In this document: positions 1-10,500 of the stretch, piece by piece
Layout: every line of letters begins with the position of its first letter
Position numbering within the stretch: the first letter of the stretch is position 1
From: Echinococcus granulosus
Lineage: Eukaryota; Platyhelminthes; Cestoda; Cyclophyllidea; Taeniidae
DNA length: 64,000 nt
Direction: 5' to 3'
Assembly: GCF_000524195.1 (NCBI RefSeq)
Contig: NW_020170474.1
Location: forward strand, 148,493 to 212,492
Translations under genes and position numbers: made by a program
Notes under the pieces: generated by a model
Databases searched by the model: none
What the model was told of the DNA's origin: nothing
Seen by the model: the letters and a program-made list of their open reading frames with translations, nothing else

Positions 1-227
1 ATTTAATCCTAAGAAAGTGGTTGAGTGTTTTTCTTTCCTATCCATTGTTTAATCAAATCCGACTCGTGACTTTCCTTGGATTTATTAAGCTGGTTGTGCC
101 ACCGTATTCACTTTTTTTAGATTACTCTCATCAACGACCCTACTGAATTACAAATTAGTAATATTGTCTTCCAACTCGTCCATTTGGTATTTGGAAGACA
201 CTGGTTTCTGGAATTTACCCATTTCAG

Positions 228-3200
228 CTTCGACGAATAGAGTTGGAAGCACTTCGTCTGGCCCGCCTGGACGAGCTCCAGGCACGCTGGATATCCCGAG
301 CGCACGAAATCGAAATGCGGGGCGAACAGACTCGATTGGTGCGACGTGCGGCGGCGAGAGAACGCGAATTACATCGTGAAATGAAACTGGCTAGTTTGGA
401 GCAACAGCAGCGCCAACACATTGAGGAGTTGAGGTCGAAAATCGTGCGTAAAGTGAGTTACTAAAGCGTGCCTATTGGTGGTATTTTGCGGGGAGCTATT
501 TTTGGAAACGCGGCTATTGTAAAGCACGAAGTCAATTTACAAGGTGATCACGTTTGTCACCTGGAGCTCTGTAGCAAATTGGTCTTTGAGGGCCACAAAA
601 TTCGTGCTGTTAAAACGACGAAAGGAGTGCCGGTTACCTTGGAACATCAAAATCCTACACCTCTTTCACTCCTTTAAATCCACTTAATCTGTTTTTAACC
701 CATGATTTACTGAAACCAATACGTCGCATATTTGTGACGCTGATGGCGCCGAGTTTGTACACTTCTCATTTATCTAAACATCCATACATTTGGTATTATA
801 TCAAAATAGTTTCTAAGAGATGAGTTGTTCTGCCATCGCACCGTTTTTAAATGTTATTTCAACAACATTAGCACAGAGGCTCGTGTTTTCACAATCGAGG
901 AATTGAATTAACTCCAGTTTGCTGAACAGACAACCTTCATTTAGGCCTATCAGGTTCTGCCTGTATTCTATGGTATGGGAATATAGGTTCAGGAAGCCGT
1001 TGAGTTTACTACCTGCGTCACACACATGTCTCGGTTAATGGATTTCGATTGGGCGGATGGATTTGAGGAAGGATGGATCCAGTGCGGTTTGATTCAGGAA
1101 GTATGGGTTGAACATGAGTAGGTGGGTCCACTTTTGATTGACAGATGGGTCTGTAATAGTTGGATCAAAAATCGGTAGATGGTTGGACTAAGGATGAATA
1201 AGATGATTTGGGAGAGATGTAGGATTAGTCGATAGGTGGTGGTTCCCGAATCTGATGCCCGCTGTCCTGGAATTTTTCGCAACGTTCGCCTATTCATTCC
1301 GAAAGACATATGCATAAATTATTAACTGCTTTTCGATTCCACGAAGTGCTGTATGAATTACAGGGAATCGGCGGATGTGGCTCATGTTCAAATGGATGAA
1401 CGGAATATCGTCTACTTCCTTTTTAAGTAGTGCTTTATGTATCTCAGCAACTTGAATGCGAACGCCGCCATCAGGAGACCCTGAGCGGCATTCGACGCAA
1501 AGCTCTCGAGATGTCTGCTCCACAACACGACACAACTACCGCCACGTTACCACGGCATTCACAATATCACCGGCGTGGTTGGTGTCGTCTCTGTCGTGTT
1601 GAGGTGGACTCCGTCTCGCATTTTGAATCGCAGGAACACCGCAATGCCCTGCTCACCTCTCTCCCCGCCTGTCTGCGGCGTAGCGATAGATGGGATATCG
1701 ATCGTCTCAACGCGGCTTGTTTCATAGAACTGCCGACATCGTTAAAGCATCAGGAGGAGGCGGATGAGAAGGAACGCCTACGGCGACAACGGAGATCAGC
1801 TGAGGTGGAACGTCAGAAACTTCTCGCTAAACGTTTGGATGTTGTGCGTCAGCGAATGAATGCGAGGTGGCGCCTCACTTTGAGCTTTGTAATAATCCTT
1901 TTTACTGGATGAAAATAAGTCGTCTTGTTTTACCTCTTTCTGCTTCAGAAGCATTCTTTATCGCAAGGCACCACTTGTGAATGACAAGTTGGCTCCCTCT
2001 TGTCCGCAAAAAGCACAGTAAGCAATCGGATGCCTTTCATTCCTACGCCATTCTAGACTTCAAAAACATATCAAGGAAGCGAGAAGATACTGCAATCTGC
2101 CGGAGTCAGGACCGTGGGTAGCCTCGCGTGTAGCGGCTATGGAGAAAGCCCTTCGTGCCATTCGGCGGTTGGCCAATGACGAGGTCAGTTGTCCACCTAT
2201 GCCACATTTCAGTAGTATGTGACCTGAATTGGTGTGAATTCAAACTTCTCTGCCTGTTTGTCTTTTGTTATTCCTTCTAGACGTCTCTCCTGTGCTGCTA
2301 CCATCTGGACTTGCCATCAGTTCTCGTGAACTTAATCGATTTGACGCGTTGTCAAAGATATTTCGATTTTCCTGTCGTTCCTACCAGGTAATCAGGAGAA
2401 ATTTTTACAATTTGAGGAGGGTGGTTTAACAAAGTGCTTGAAATGCCAACATTTATCAGTACTATTTTTCTCTCAACAACAGGACTGTTGCTTTGGCATG
2501 CGAATTACTGACCTCAATTTGCCAAAAGGTCTCCCTCTGCTCCTGGCACCTCCTTTTTAATTGTGACCTAACTCTTCTTCTCGACTGTCTAACCGTGAAA
2601 TTGAGCGTGAGTTAGTTACTCGACATCTCAATGGAATTCCTTCTCAATTATCTTTACGAATTTCCATCTTGTATTCAGCGGCTGGAAGTCATGGAACTGT
2701 GGGAGGAGGTAAAACAACCCCAATGTCCAAAAGGTGATGGAAAACCATTGGAAGAGATGGGTTTTATTTGCGCTCTCTTCTCCTGCCTTCTTGTTATAAG
2801 TCGTGGACTAAAATCGTCCCCACCAACTCTTACCACCGCTACGGCTACTCCCCCATCGAAGAAAGCGTCCAACCTCACTGCTGCCTGTCTGTCGGTTAGT
2901 TTTCTGTCTGCTTGATGTAATTTTTCGTGAAAAATGTACTTGCTTATTGAAGCTATAATCTATTTTGAATTTTTGATGCAGGACTTCGTCGCCTACGCAG
3001 TGAATTCCGGTCTGATGGAAGTTCTGACAAATTTTCTCTCTCTACCAAGTTTAAGTTCTCAATTGACTTGTCCATTGGACTCCAGCAGTCCTGAACTAAT
3101 TGACAGGGGACCAGAAGTAGCTCTAAAAAGTCTCCAACTTCTCACTGCTCTTGTTCGGATTATACCCTCTGCAAAGAGCAAGCGTGCCGACAAGCCGAAG

Positions 3201-6200
3201 GGGTAAGAGCGGTGCTTCCCTCTATTTGACAATATAAGTTTTATGCCTCTAAACTAACACGCAGTTCTCTTTCTCTTAGTTCAACCGAAATCACTGATGA
3301 TCCGACATTCTTTTTTGATGCGGTGGCAGCTACCGAGGTTTTTGGCATTGTTTCGCTCCTCTATGACACCCTTCAAATGTCAGCAAATCCTCGTGCAGGT
3401 GATTGTCATGATGGTAGTGAAGCGATTGGTCAGAAGTTTTCACTCAACGCGCGATTGGCTGAAATTGTTTTGAATGCGCTGCGACTAATTAATTGCGCGT
3501 CGTTGGTGAATTTGCCTAAAATTCAGGTTAGCATTTGTGGAAATTTTGATACCAAAATTTGTTGAGCTTTATGCAAAATCTCTGAAGCTGTTTAACTTAT
3601 TTTTGTGGGATTTTTATACACGTTTTCGGTAGTGGCACCATTATAATGCTTTCTTTCAATAGAACCGCCCTAAATATTCACATGGTTTCCAAAATGATCT
3701 CCACGAGCATTTTGGAGAGGACCCTTATTCGTGTTGAATTCATGGCTCGCTTAGTGGCGGCAGACATCAACAAATTCACTGCTATGTTATTGTGAACAAT
3801 ATCGTTAGCAATCGCATCATCTACGATTCAATAATGGTTGTACTCCAAGAGTTTTGAATCATCCAGATCGTGAAGGCTGCATTGAGAAGTTGGCGACTGT
3901 TATTGGAACAGTTTGTTAGATCCAAAGCCTGATAAGGATCTTAATCCATCATATAAATAACTTTAGGCCATTTTGGGTGGATAACATAGCCTTCCAATTT
4001 GTAACGCGAAGTACCTGTCACGATGACTCTTAAGGCAAATCACTGTTTAATCTTGCCTGTGTTGAGATTTCCAGCTTTCACGGGTCACTAAGGCAGTTGA
4101 TTTGCTTCTAACGTTTCTGTACTTGTAAAGCCTTCGTTCCTGCACCAGTAATCCCTCATTCTTTTCCACTCAATAATTGACTAAATATTCGTCTTCCAAC
4201 AGTACCAGCTCCGGAAGCTACTTTCAGACCTCATTTAGGTAGCTCTTGTTTTTTTTACCAGGAAATTGTCAGCAATGATTCGACGTCTATACAAGTGCGT
4301 CACATTATGGGCCTCCTTTTCTCCATCTGCGCACCAAAAGAGGACGAGTCTGAGGTAGAAAAAGATGTGCCCTCTCCTGCTCCCATCACAACCCTTAATA
4401 AGGCCACCACTTCGGCGTCGGGTGGCTGTTTGGTGGGTAAAAGTCGTCGAAATGCATCTGCACTCATTCCTAGTGGTGCTAAGGAGGTTGGCCTCAAGGT
4501 TACGCCTAAAGAGGGCCCCTCATCATTGCCATTATCGTCACCTGAAGCATTACAAAGGAGGTGCGCCACTCCTCCTGACCAGTACGTTTTCTATCCGGTA
4601 TATTCCAGCCTCTGATGACTTGCAACTACAACTTTTATTTTCTCCTCTAGTGACAGCTGTCACCAAGTTCTGATTCTACATGAAGCAATTATATGCTTGG
4701 GCTACCTAACATTGGGTCACCTTGACAACCAGACGCGTTTATGTGTCAACGGTCAGTCTGTGACACCACTGCTTCTGCAACTATGCCAACTCCCGTTGAA
4801 TTACTTCTCCCAACCCGTGCTGGCAGATATCCTGTTTCCTACACTGATCGCCTGTTGTTTCCCCCCTAAGGATGCGGGTGGTAGCAGCACTAACACTGCC
4901 CTGCTTGCTGTGCATTTGAATCCGGCGCTGCTTGCAAACTTCATTGAGGTGCAGTCTAATCGCTTGATTTGTTTTGTAGTATTATGGCTACCTGATGACT
5001 CAAGTGCGAAATTGGGACGGGTCATGACGCTGATTTGTTGCAGTTTTGGTTTGCCTATTTGATTAAGTAGAAATGAACCAAAATTGACTGGAGCACTTGC
5101 TCCTAGTGTTTGTTTGCTGAAAACAGATCGCCTATAGGGGCTCACAGTTTTTTTTCCAGAATGTTATGACTGCATCTTGTGAAAATGCCTGACAGTGTCA
5201 GAGTAGATCTGCAAAGCATCCAGTTGACTCGACCCTCCATCTGCTTAACCAGTCGTGCTCCGTTTTTAGTACCATCTTGATTATGTGGTTGAATTGACAC
5301 AGCCTAGTTTTGTTGTGGCAACTTACGTTTCATGTTTGAAGTGTCTTCAATCAAACTGCTTCACATTCTCTCAGCTTTGCGCCGATGTTGACCCTAGATT
5401 TATTGCCTTTTGGCTACTTATATAATTGATTTCAGCAGGAGCTTCAGGCTATCTTTCGTTGAACGAAAAGTTATTGAATTAGCTAACCCGCCTGGGCTTT
5501 TTCCTCGAGAATAGTCTGAGTTGGGCGATATTACTGAGCGGGGAGTGTTCTGGTGCTCACACTACTTGCCTGTTTTCAGTAGCACTTCATATTGCCAATA
5601 TTTAGATAATAATTGACCAGATATAGCAGCCATAAGTCTCCTTCAAGGTACTCTACTGAAGGCCAACCGCAGTAGTGGTTATACATTCTGCTGGGGTTTG
5701 ACTTAAAACTAAAGCAGCGGCTCACTTTAGCTGCGGAATGCTTATTTCATTTTAGTAGTATTGGCCGTGCCGGAATGATAGCATGCTAGTATACAGAGGG
5801 TGCTGACGCTGTGGTTTTCATCAATTCGATTTCGCGAAACCTCATTTCGCTCTTCAAATAGATTTTGGTGGCAGTTTTACTTACTTTTTGGTCCTGCGTA
5901 TTAATAACTTATCGTGGTTTGCCACCAGTGACCCGGCATCATCCGGCTGGTGGTTTCAAATGGTGTAATTAGCTTCTAGTCACCCATACAATTGTCCGTG
6001 AAATCGCATCCGGTAGCCACAGTAGAAGGCTCGGTGATGTTCCGCCTTGGTCACTCTCGATAATGACACGTAGACCTGTCGGGTGTCAAGTAGAATGGAG
6101 TTATATGTAGCACTTAAGTTGACGTTTCTAGAGAGGTTGTCGATTTGTCGATTCAGCGTCTAGTTGGCCAAACCGTGTTGGTGAATTTTGTGACGCTTTG

Positions 6201-7427
6201 CACGTCGCAATGGTGACGTCTTTCCTACGGTTCAGTCCACTTAGTAATGCCCTGCTTGTCATTTTGTCGTTGAATAGGTTGAAGAATTGTGAGGTCCTTT
6301 GTACTATTAGTCCTCTTCCTTTTTATCCACTTAATCACGTATGTGATAACGGCGTGCTCAGCTTGTACTACTTGTCCGACTGATTTCAGCAGCTACTTGA
6401 CTTATTCTTTTGTTTAGAGAAAACGTATTAAGCTAAATGGTTTTAGAATAGCTTATCGTAATAATCGCACGGGCTTTTTCCTCGAAAATACTTCAAGTTC
6501 GGCGATGTTACTGAGTGAGGAGTGTTTCGTTATCTGTGCTACTTGCTCAATTTCAGTAGCGCACCATATCTCCGACATTTGACTAATAATTAACGAAGCA
6601 AAGCGACCACAAATCCCCTTCAAATTACTCTACTGAAGACTAACTGAGGCAGCAGCTGTGTATCCTCTTGAGATTTGCCTTAAAACTCAAGCGGCGGCAC
6701 ACTTTGGATGCAACGTACTTACCTGATTTGAGTAGTATCAGTCGTGCCAGGGTCATGACATTCACATCCTAAACTTCATTTCACTTTATCAAATGAATTT
6801 TCTAGTCCTGCGAGTCAATAATATATCACTACTTTGGCTTACATCACCCGATTGGCGGTTTCAACGTTCGCAATTTGCATCTAGAAGCCACGACGGAGGA
6901 CTTGGCGATGCCCTGCCTTAGTCACGCTTGAAGTGATGCATGACACCTGGAGTAACAGTAGTATGTCACACTGCTGATGTTCTTTTTTACGGTTTAGCCA
7001 ACTTTGTAATGCTCTGCTTGTCATTGGGTGGATTGAAACAGTTGTTCAGTCCGTTGTCATTTAACCAATAACGGCATGACATGGGAATCCTCCATCAATC
7101 ATTCTCGACCGAAAAGAGTCGCTCGCTTAACCATAGCATTCTGCGTGAGCGGGCGCTAGCATGAACTTCAAGTTAGTAGTTAGGCGTACTGCCGACTACC
7201 ACTACTCCCTGCCCTTTTTCTATCACAGGCTCGCATTTTAGAGAAGACCTTGGCCAAACCGATGGATGACAAGTCCACTTCCAGCCAAAGTGAGTCCGCC
7301 CTTTCCCCTTTAACTCTTCCGCCTATTTTTAGGTGATGACTATCACCAATTCGAAAACCGCTTTCCTCCCTCACTTTGGCCGGCAGCCAAGACGCACTTT
7401 AGAGAGGCCAAAAACACCTTCGAATGA
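228..7427 (+). CDS. SCAPER: SCAPER, C-terminal half (5' end outside window)
   Basis: This is the 3' part of the S-phase cyclin A-associated ER protein, an ER-linked factor tied to cyclin A and cilia. Exons: 228-452, 1448-1866, 1949-2017, 2057-2183, 2281-2387, 2483-2606, 2679-2894, 2982-3202, 3280-3526, 4262-4581, 4651-4948, 7229-7289, 7333-7427. All joins use GT-AG with matching phase and give 842 codons plus TGA. Seen: an Arg/Glu-rich coiled coil in the first exon, a C2H2 finger in the second, and then a helical C-terminal region. Family hallmarks recalled from the vertebrate protein are the stretch HEAIICLGYL...LCQLPLNYFS...LFPTLIACC at about 4680-4860 and the final ENRFPPSLW...F block at 7350-7400. 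The upstream exons lie beyond base 1. The last two exons are 2.3 kb away, and they were accepted because their phase and the C-terminal motif both fit. The family identity is firm; individual splice sites are predictions. Confidence 0.92.
723..738. repeat. 16-bp near-palindrome GTCGCATATTTGTGAC
   Basis: One of five copies in the window of a near-palindrome with consensus GTCACATATTTGTGAC, here with one G substitution. It lies in the SCAPER intron 453-1447 and is followed by GCTGATG, also seen after the copy at 37634 as GTTGATG. See the findings for the set. Confidence 0.7.
1035..1245 (+). repeat. degenerate TGGA/GGAT minisatellite
   Basis: The SCAPER intron 453-1447 holds an imperfect GGAT-rich tract with scattered units such as GGATGGATT, GGATGGATCC, GATGGGT and AGATGGTTGGA. 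It is the first of seven such tracts in the window. The rest of this 995-bp intron shows no gene. Confidence 0.6.
1448..1866 (+). CDS. SCAPER: SCAPER exon with C2H2 zinc finger
   Basis: This exon enters in phase 0 and leaves in phase 2. Around 1580-1645 it encodes a single zinc finger, CRLCRVEV...HFESQEH, with spacing C-x2-C-x8-H-x5-H. The known SCAPER family carries one C2H2 finger at this relative position, between coiled-coil segments. The flanks are highly charged: ECERRHQET before the finger and EEADEKERLRRQRRSAEVERQK after it, which fits a coiled coil. The 39-bp intron at 2018-2056 follows one exon later. Confidence 0.85.
3527..4261 (+). other. SCAPER intron, 735 bp
   Basis: The sequence between the donor after LPKIQ and the acceptor before EIVSND is stop-rich in all frames. 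I see no RNA gene and no clear repeat in it. Confidence 0.6.
4262..4948 (+). CDS. SCAPER: SCAPER conserved C-terminal helical exons
   Basis: Two exons (4262-4581 and 4651-4948) are joined over a 69-bp intron with a phase 2/1 junction. The second carries the most diagnostic part of the gene, VLILHEAIICLGYLTLG and then LCQLPLNYFS and ILFPTLIACCF, which matches the known SCAPER C-terminus in order and spacing. The first exon starts with a conserved-looking segment (SIQVRHIMGLLFSIC) and then diverges into a low-complexity Ser/Thr/Pro/Lys insert of about 80 residues. That insert has no counterpart I recall and is probably a lineage-specific loop. Confidence 0.88.
5430..6280 (+). repeat. intronic repeat, copy A
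   Basis: A block of about 850 bp that reappears in shortened form at 6395-7045 in the same orientation. Shared landmarks in order are GGGCTTTTTCCTCGA at about 5495, GGCGATATTACTGAG at about 5525, TTTCAGTAGCACTTCATAT at about 5575, TAATAATTGAC at about 5607, TGGTTTCAAATGGTG at about 5952, and TGCCCTGCTTGTCATTTTG at about 6247. No long ORF is present, so this is a non-coding repeat or an internally duplicated intron segment. Confidence 0.7.
6395..7045 (+). repeat. intronic repeat, copy B
   Basis: The second copy of the block at 5430-6280, about 200 bp shorter. Landmarks in the same order are GGGCTTTTTCCTCGA at about 6471, GGCGATGTTACTGAG at about 6501, TTTCAGTAGCGCACCATAT at about 6551, TAATAATTAACG at about 6584, GGCGGTTTCAACG at about 6853, and TGCTCTGCTTGTCATTGGG at about 7008. 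Substitutions and small deletions are spread throughout, which points to an old duplication. Confidence 0.7.
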
Positions 7428-7510
7428 CTTTTTCATGTTCTTTTATTTATTTTTTTGCTCTCGGTCTAGCAGTAGTAAAGATGGCGCAGGATTGGGCCCT
7501 CCACTTCCGC
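7428..7510. other. 83-bp convergent 3' spacer between SCAPER and TXNL1
   Basis: The SCAPER TGA (7425-7427, + strand) and the TXNL1 TAG (7513-7511, - strand) face each other with 83 bp between them. The TXNL1 poly(A) signals lie inside this spacer. No + strand AATAAA was found in it, so the SCAPER transcript probably extends antisense into the last TXNL1 exon. Confidence 0.8.
7442..7451 (-). terminator. TXNL1 polyadenylation signals (two overlapping AATAAA)
   Basis: On the minus strand this reads AATAAATAAA, two overlapping AATAAA hexamers about 60-65 nt after the TXNL1 stop codon. Cleavage 10-30 nt further on would place the mRNA end close to or within the last codons of SCAPER on the opposite strand. 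Confidence 0.7.
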
Positions 7511-10500
7511 CTAGCTGTGCGCCTCGCCCTTCTGTCCAGCAACCTAAAAACACATCACAATAACCAAAGCGTTAGAAAACTACCCGCTCGTAGGTGCAAA
7601 TGCTCCTTTTGAGTCAAGCTGGGACTTTTAATTTTACGGTACTCAAAAGGACCGACAATGTGATGATGGTAGTGGCAGTGGCTAATTGTGGGTGGATACC
7701 CACTTATGGAGAGGACTACAAGCACAGTACGATGTGACGATGGGGTGGCCAAACTCCCGACAGTGTGACCGCGCATCCGTGATTGACGATCCCGCCCATG
7801 GCGACTCTCAGCCTACCTCCTTGGAGGTTAAATATCTTAGCTTGGGTAACTTGTCGTGAGGCTGGAATGAGCATGTGGGACACGGTGGTCGGGGTCACCT
7901 GCGAGCGTCTTCTACCTCAGAAAGCGCACCAAAGGGTGATTCAGCCGTCCGTGCAAAAAACTGCCTTCGGGATAGGAAAAACTGTGCGTGACAGGAGACT
8001 GTGTACAGAAAGTCGGGCCCTTTTTTTCCCCAAATCAGCAGTCTCGCTCCGATTTGGGCGCGTCTCTCGAAGCAGTGATGGTGGAAGCAAGGCAGTGCGG
8101 TAGGTGTAGTGATAGACGTACCCGTTTGAACTCATTCATGTTGGTAACATTCTGCACCGGACAGCCATAGAGAATGAGATTTGTGATGCGAGTTTGTTCC
8201 ACACCCTGTTGGTTGTCTTGAATGAAGATCTGGCAATCAAAAGGCAACGAAAATGAGACTCAACTCCACGAGATGCCCCCTCCCCTTTATTACTTGTCAA
8301 AAGGTATCAGGAATGGCAATTAAATTGAGAAAAACGGGTTATTGAGTGATGGGTTTGCAAGAGATGTATTTTCAATCAACGGTAGGACCCTTTGAAATTT
8401 TCGAAGGGCGGATGTAACTTCAGAACTTACTTCCTGCGTAGTTCAAACTGGCTAATTAAGATGGAGAAAATTTTTGGCATCTATGAACAAAGGAGGGCTC
8501 AAATTAATGCAATAACCTACCTTTGATGAAATGTGAGGCGGAAAAAACCTAGCCAGCTGAAATGACTAACGAGCAAAAGTCAGGTCCCCGGGAGGTCCAC
8601 TTTTTAGAAGACCGCCTCCGTCTCCACCTCGCTTTCCTACGAACATACGGAGAAAGGGGGACAAGGCTTGGAGAAATATGAGAACGCAGAGGAGGAGACG
8701 GTGGCTCCCTTCATCCCTTTCCCCTCGCCTCTGGAGGCAAATTTTCTTGTGGATAAGTTTCACGGCGATATAGGATACGAGGTTATGGACGGCCTTGCAA
8801 AAAGGGCCCTCAGAACCAACTGTTTGGGCCTTCAACAGTAAATTCGCTCCTAATGAACTATTCCACTAGTAATTTATCCCCCGTACACACGAAGCGGAGC
8901 ATTCTCACGATGAAGTGATATGTGTCGCAGATCTGTGCAACGGACAGTGAGTGGAACGCCTCGCATAGGCTAGCTCGCACCACAAGTTATTCAGTCAGCA
9001 AACAATTCTCCGACTGCCACCCAACAGGCTTGATGCAAGGCCTCTACAACTGGGTTCGCTTCACCTCGTAAACCAGGTCTAGTTGCAAGCACTTTCATCA
9101 GGCTATTTCAACCAACAGCTGATGACTTGAGGGTTCAAAACAGGGCAGAAAGAGCATTGCACTGGTCCACACAAGTGGAACCCGTGAAGGTAGAAAAGCA
9201 TGTGAATTTTGTAAGTCCTTTAAAAGTTACCAGATGTGATTTCCGTGAGTCATGCCAAAAAAAACGCAGCAAACTTTTTGTCACCGGCTGCTAGGTAGTG
9301 GAGACTCGTCTCCAAAAGGAAAAACTAGCAAGATGAAGAAGTGCCTCGGAGATTAGAAATCATACATCGGAGAAGTCTAACCGATTCTACACGTCTTGAT
9401 TAGGTGACGGAGGGTGTGGGAGAAGAAATTCAACCGAAGATGTAAAGGTGGCGTTCCTGATATCCGAGGGTACAGTTACCGGCGTCACATATGTGTGACA
9501 CGTGCTCTTCATCAGTTAGAGCTGATCGTTTGCATCAAATTATGCGTTACAAACGCATTGACTGAGGGAATGTGGGCTGTGCCGGGTCTAGGGGTGGGTA
9601 CTTCTTCGATTTGGAGCTGCACAACGTGTGGATGCTAGTAGCCGATTTCCTTTTGAGACAGAACTTCATCATTATTGCTAGGCTTTACACAACGCAAGAA
9701 ATTAAAAAAAGCTAGCTTTTTGAATCCTGAAAATAAATTGAGATGGGAATTTACGCTGCCTCCAACTAACGCAGAAGTATTTTCACCCTTGCCCCCAAAA
9801 AAGGGAAAAAACGAATGTGCCCGTCAATGAACGCCATTCCCGCACAAAGGAGGCATTGTCTGAAAGAAGGCAGATTGGAAGACCGCAATGACTTATGGAT
9901 GGATTGAAGTGGTGGAAGTACGAACAGCATGTCAGGCCGCATGAGAATGCATAAAACGAAGGAACATGTCAAGACATTTCAGGTGAGGGGAATGATGACC
10001 AGACAATGGCAAACCATTCAAATTAAGTTAGCATGGAAGTAAGTAAAATAGAAATAAAAAAAACCCCTACCAAAGTGATTCTTTGCTCTCATTTAGGTGA
10101 GCATGTCAAAGCTTCAAAGATGCAAGGAACCTTTAAGCGCATCAGGGAGAAAAAAAAGGTAAAGCGAATTCACCAAACTCACGGTGATACTGTTGACATT
10201 CTGGAACCTGACGTACTTCAGTTGGATAAGGGACGAGGCTTTGAGGTGACTCGGAGTAAGTCTGAAAGGGGAGGATGAAAACGTTACAGTCTTTGAATGC
10301 TCCATGACTTAGCGTTGGTGGTCTAGTAACACTGATCCACTCTCCATCTCCGCAATGTGGGGGCAGTTCAGAGTACTCTGTGTTCAGGACAAGCACATTG
10401 CAGGTTTCAAGCGGCATAAAGTTTAACAGACCCTTTCTCTTGAGTACTGTGCCGATGGATTTCCTTGTGAGTACTCGGTAGAGGAATGGTTGCCAAAGTA

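Larger units (their letters stand above)
4949..7228 (+). other. SCAPER intron, 2280 bp, mostly duplicated repeat
   Basis: This long intron separates the last two small SCAPER exons from the rest. It has no credible exon. About two thirds of it consists of two diverged copies of one block, listed separately at 5430-6280 and 6395-7045. Confidence 0.65.
8230..10182 (-). other. TXNL1 intron, 1953 bp
   Basis: Non-coding except for repeats: the dispersed repeat copy at 8956-9262 and one 16-bp near-palindrome at 9484-9499. The remaining sequence shows no recognisable feature. Confidence 0.6.
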
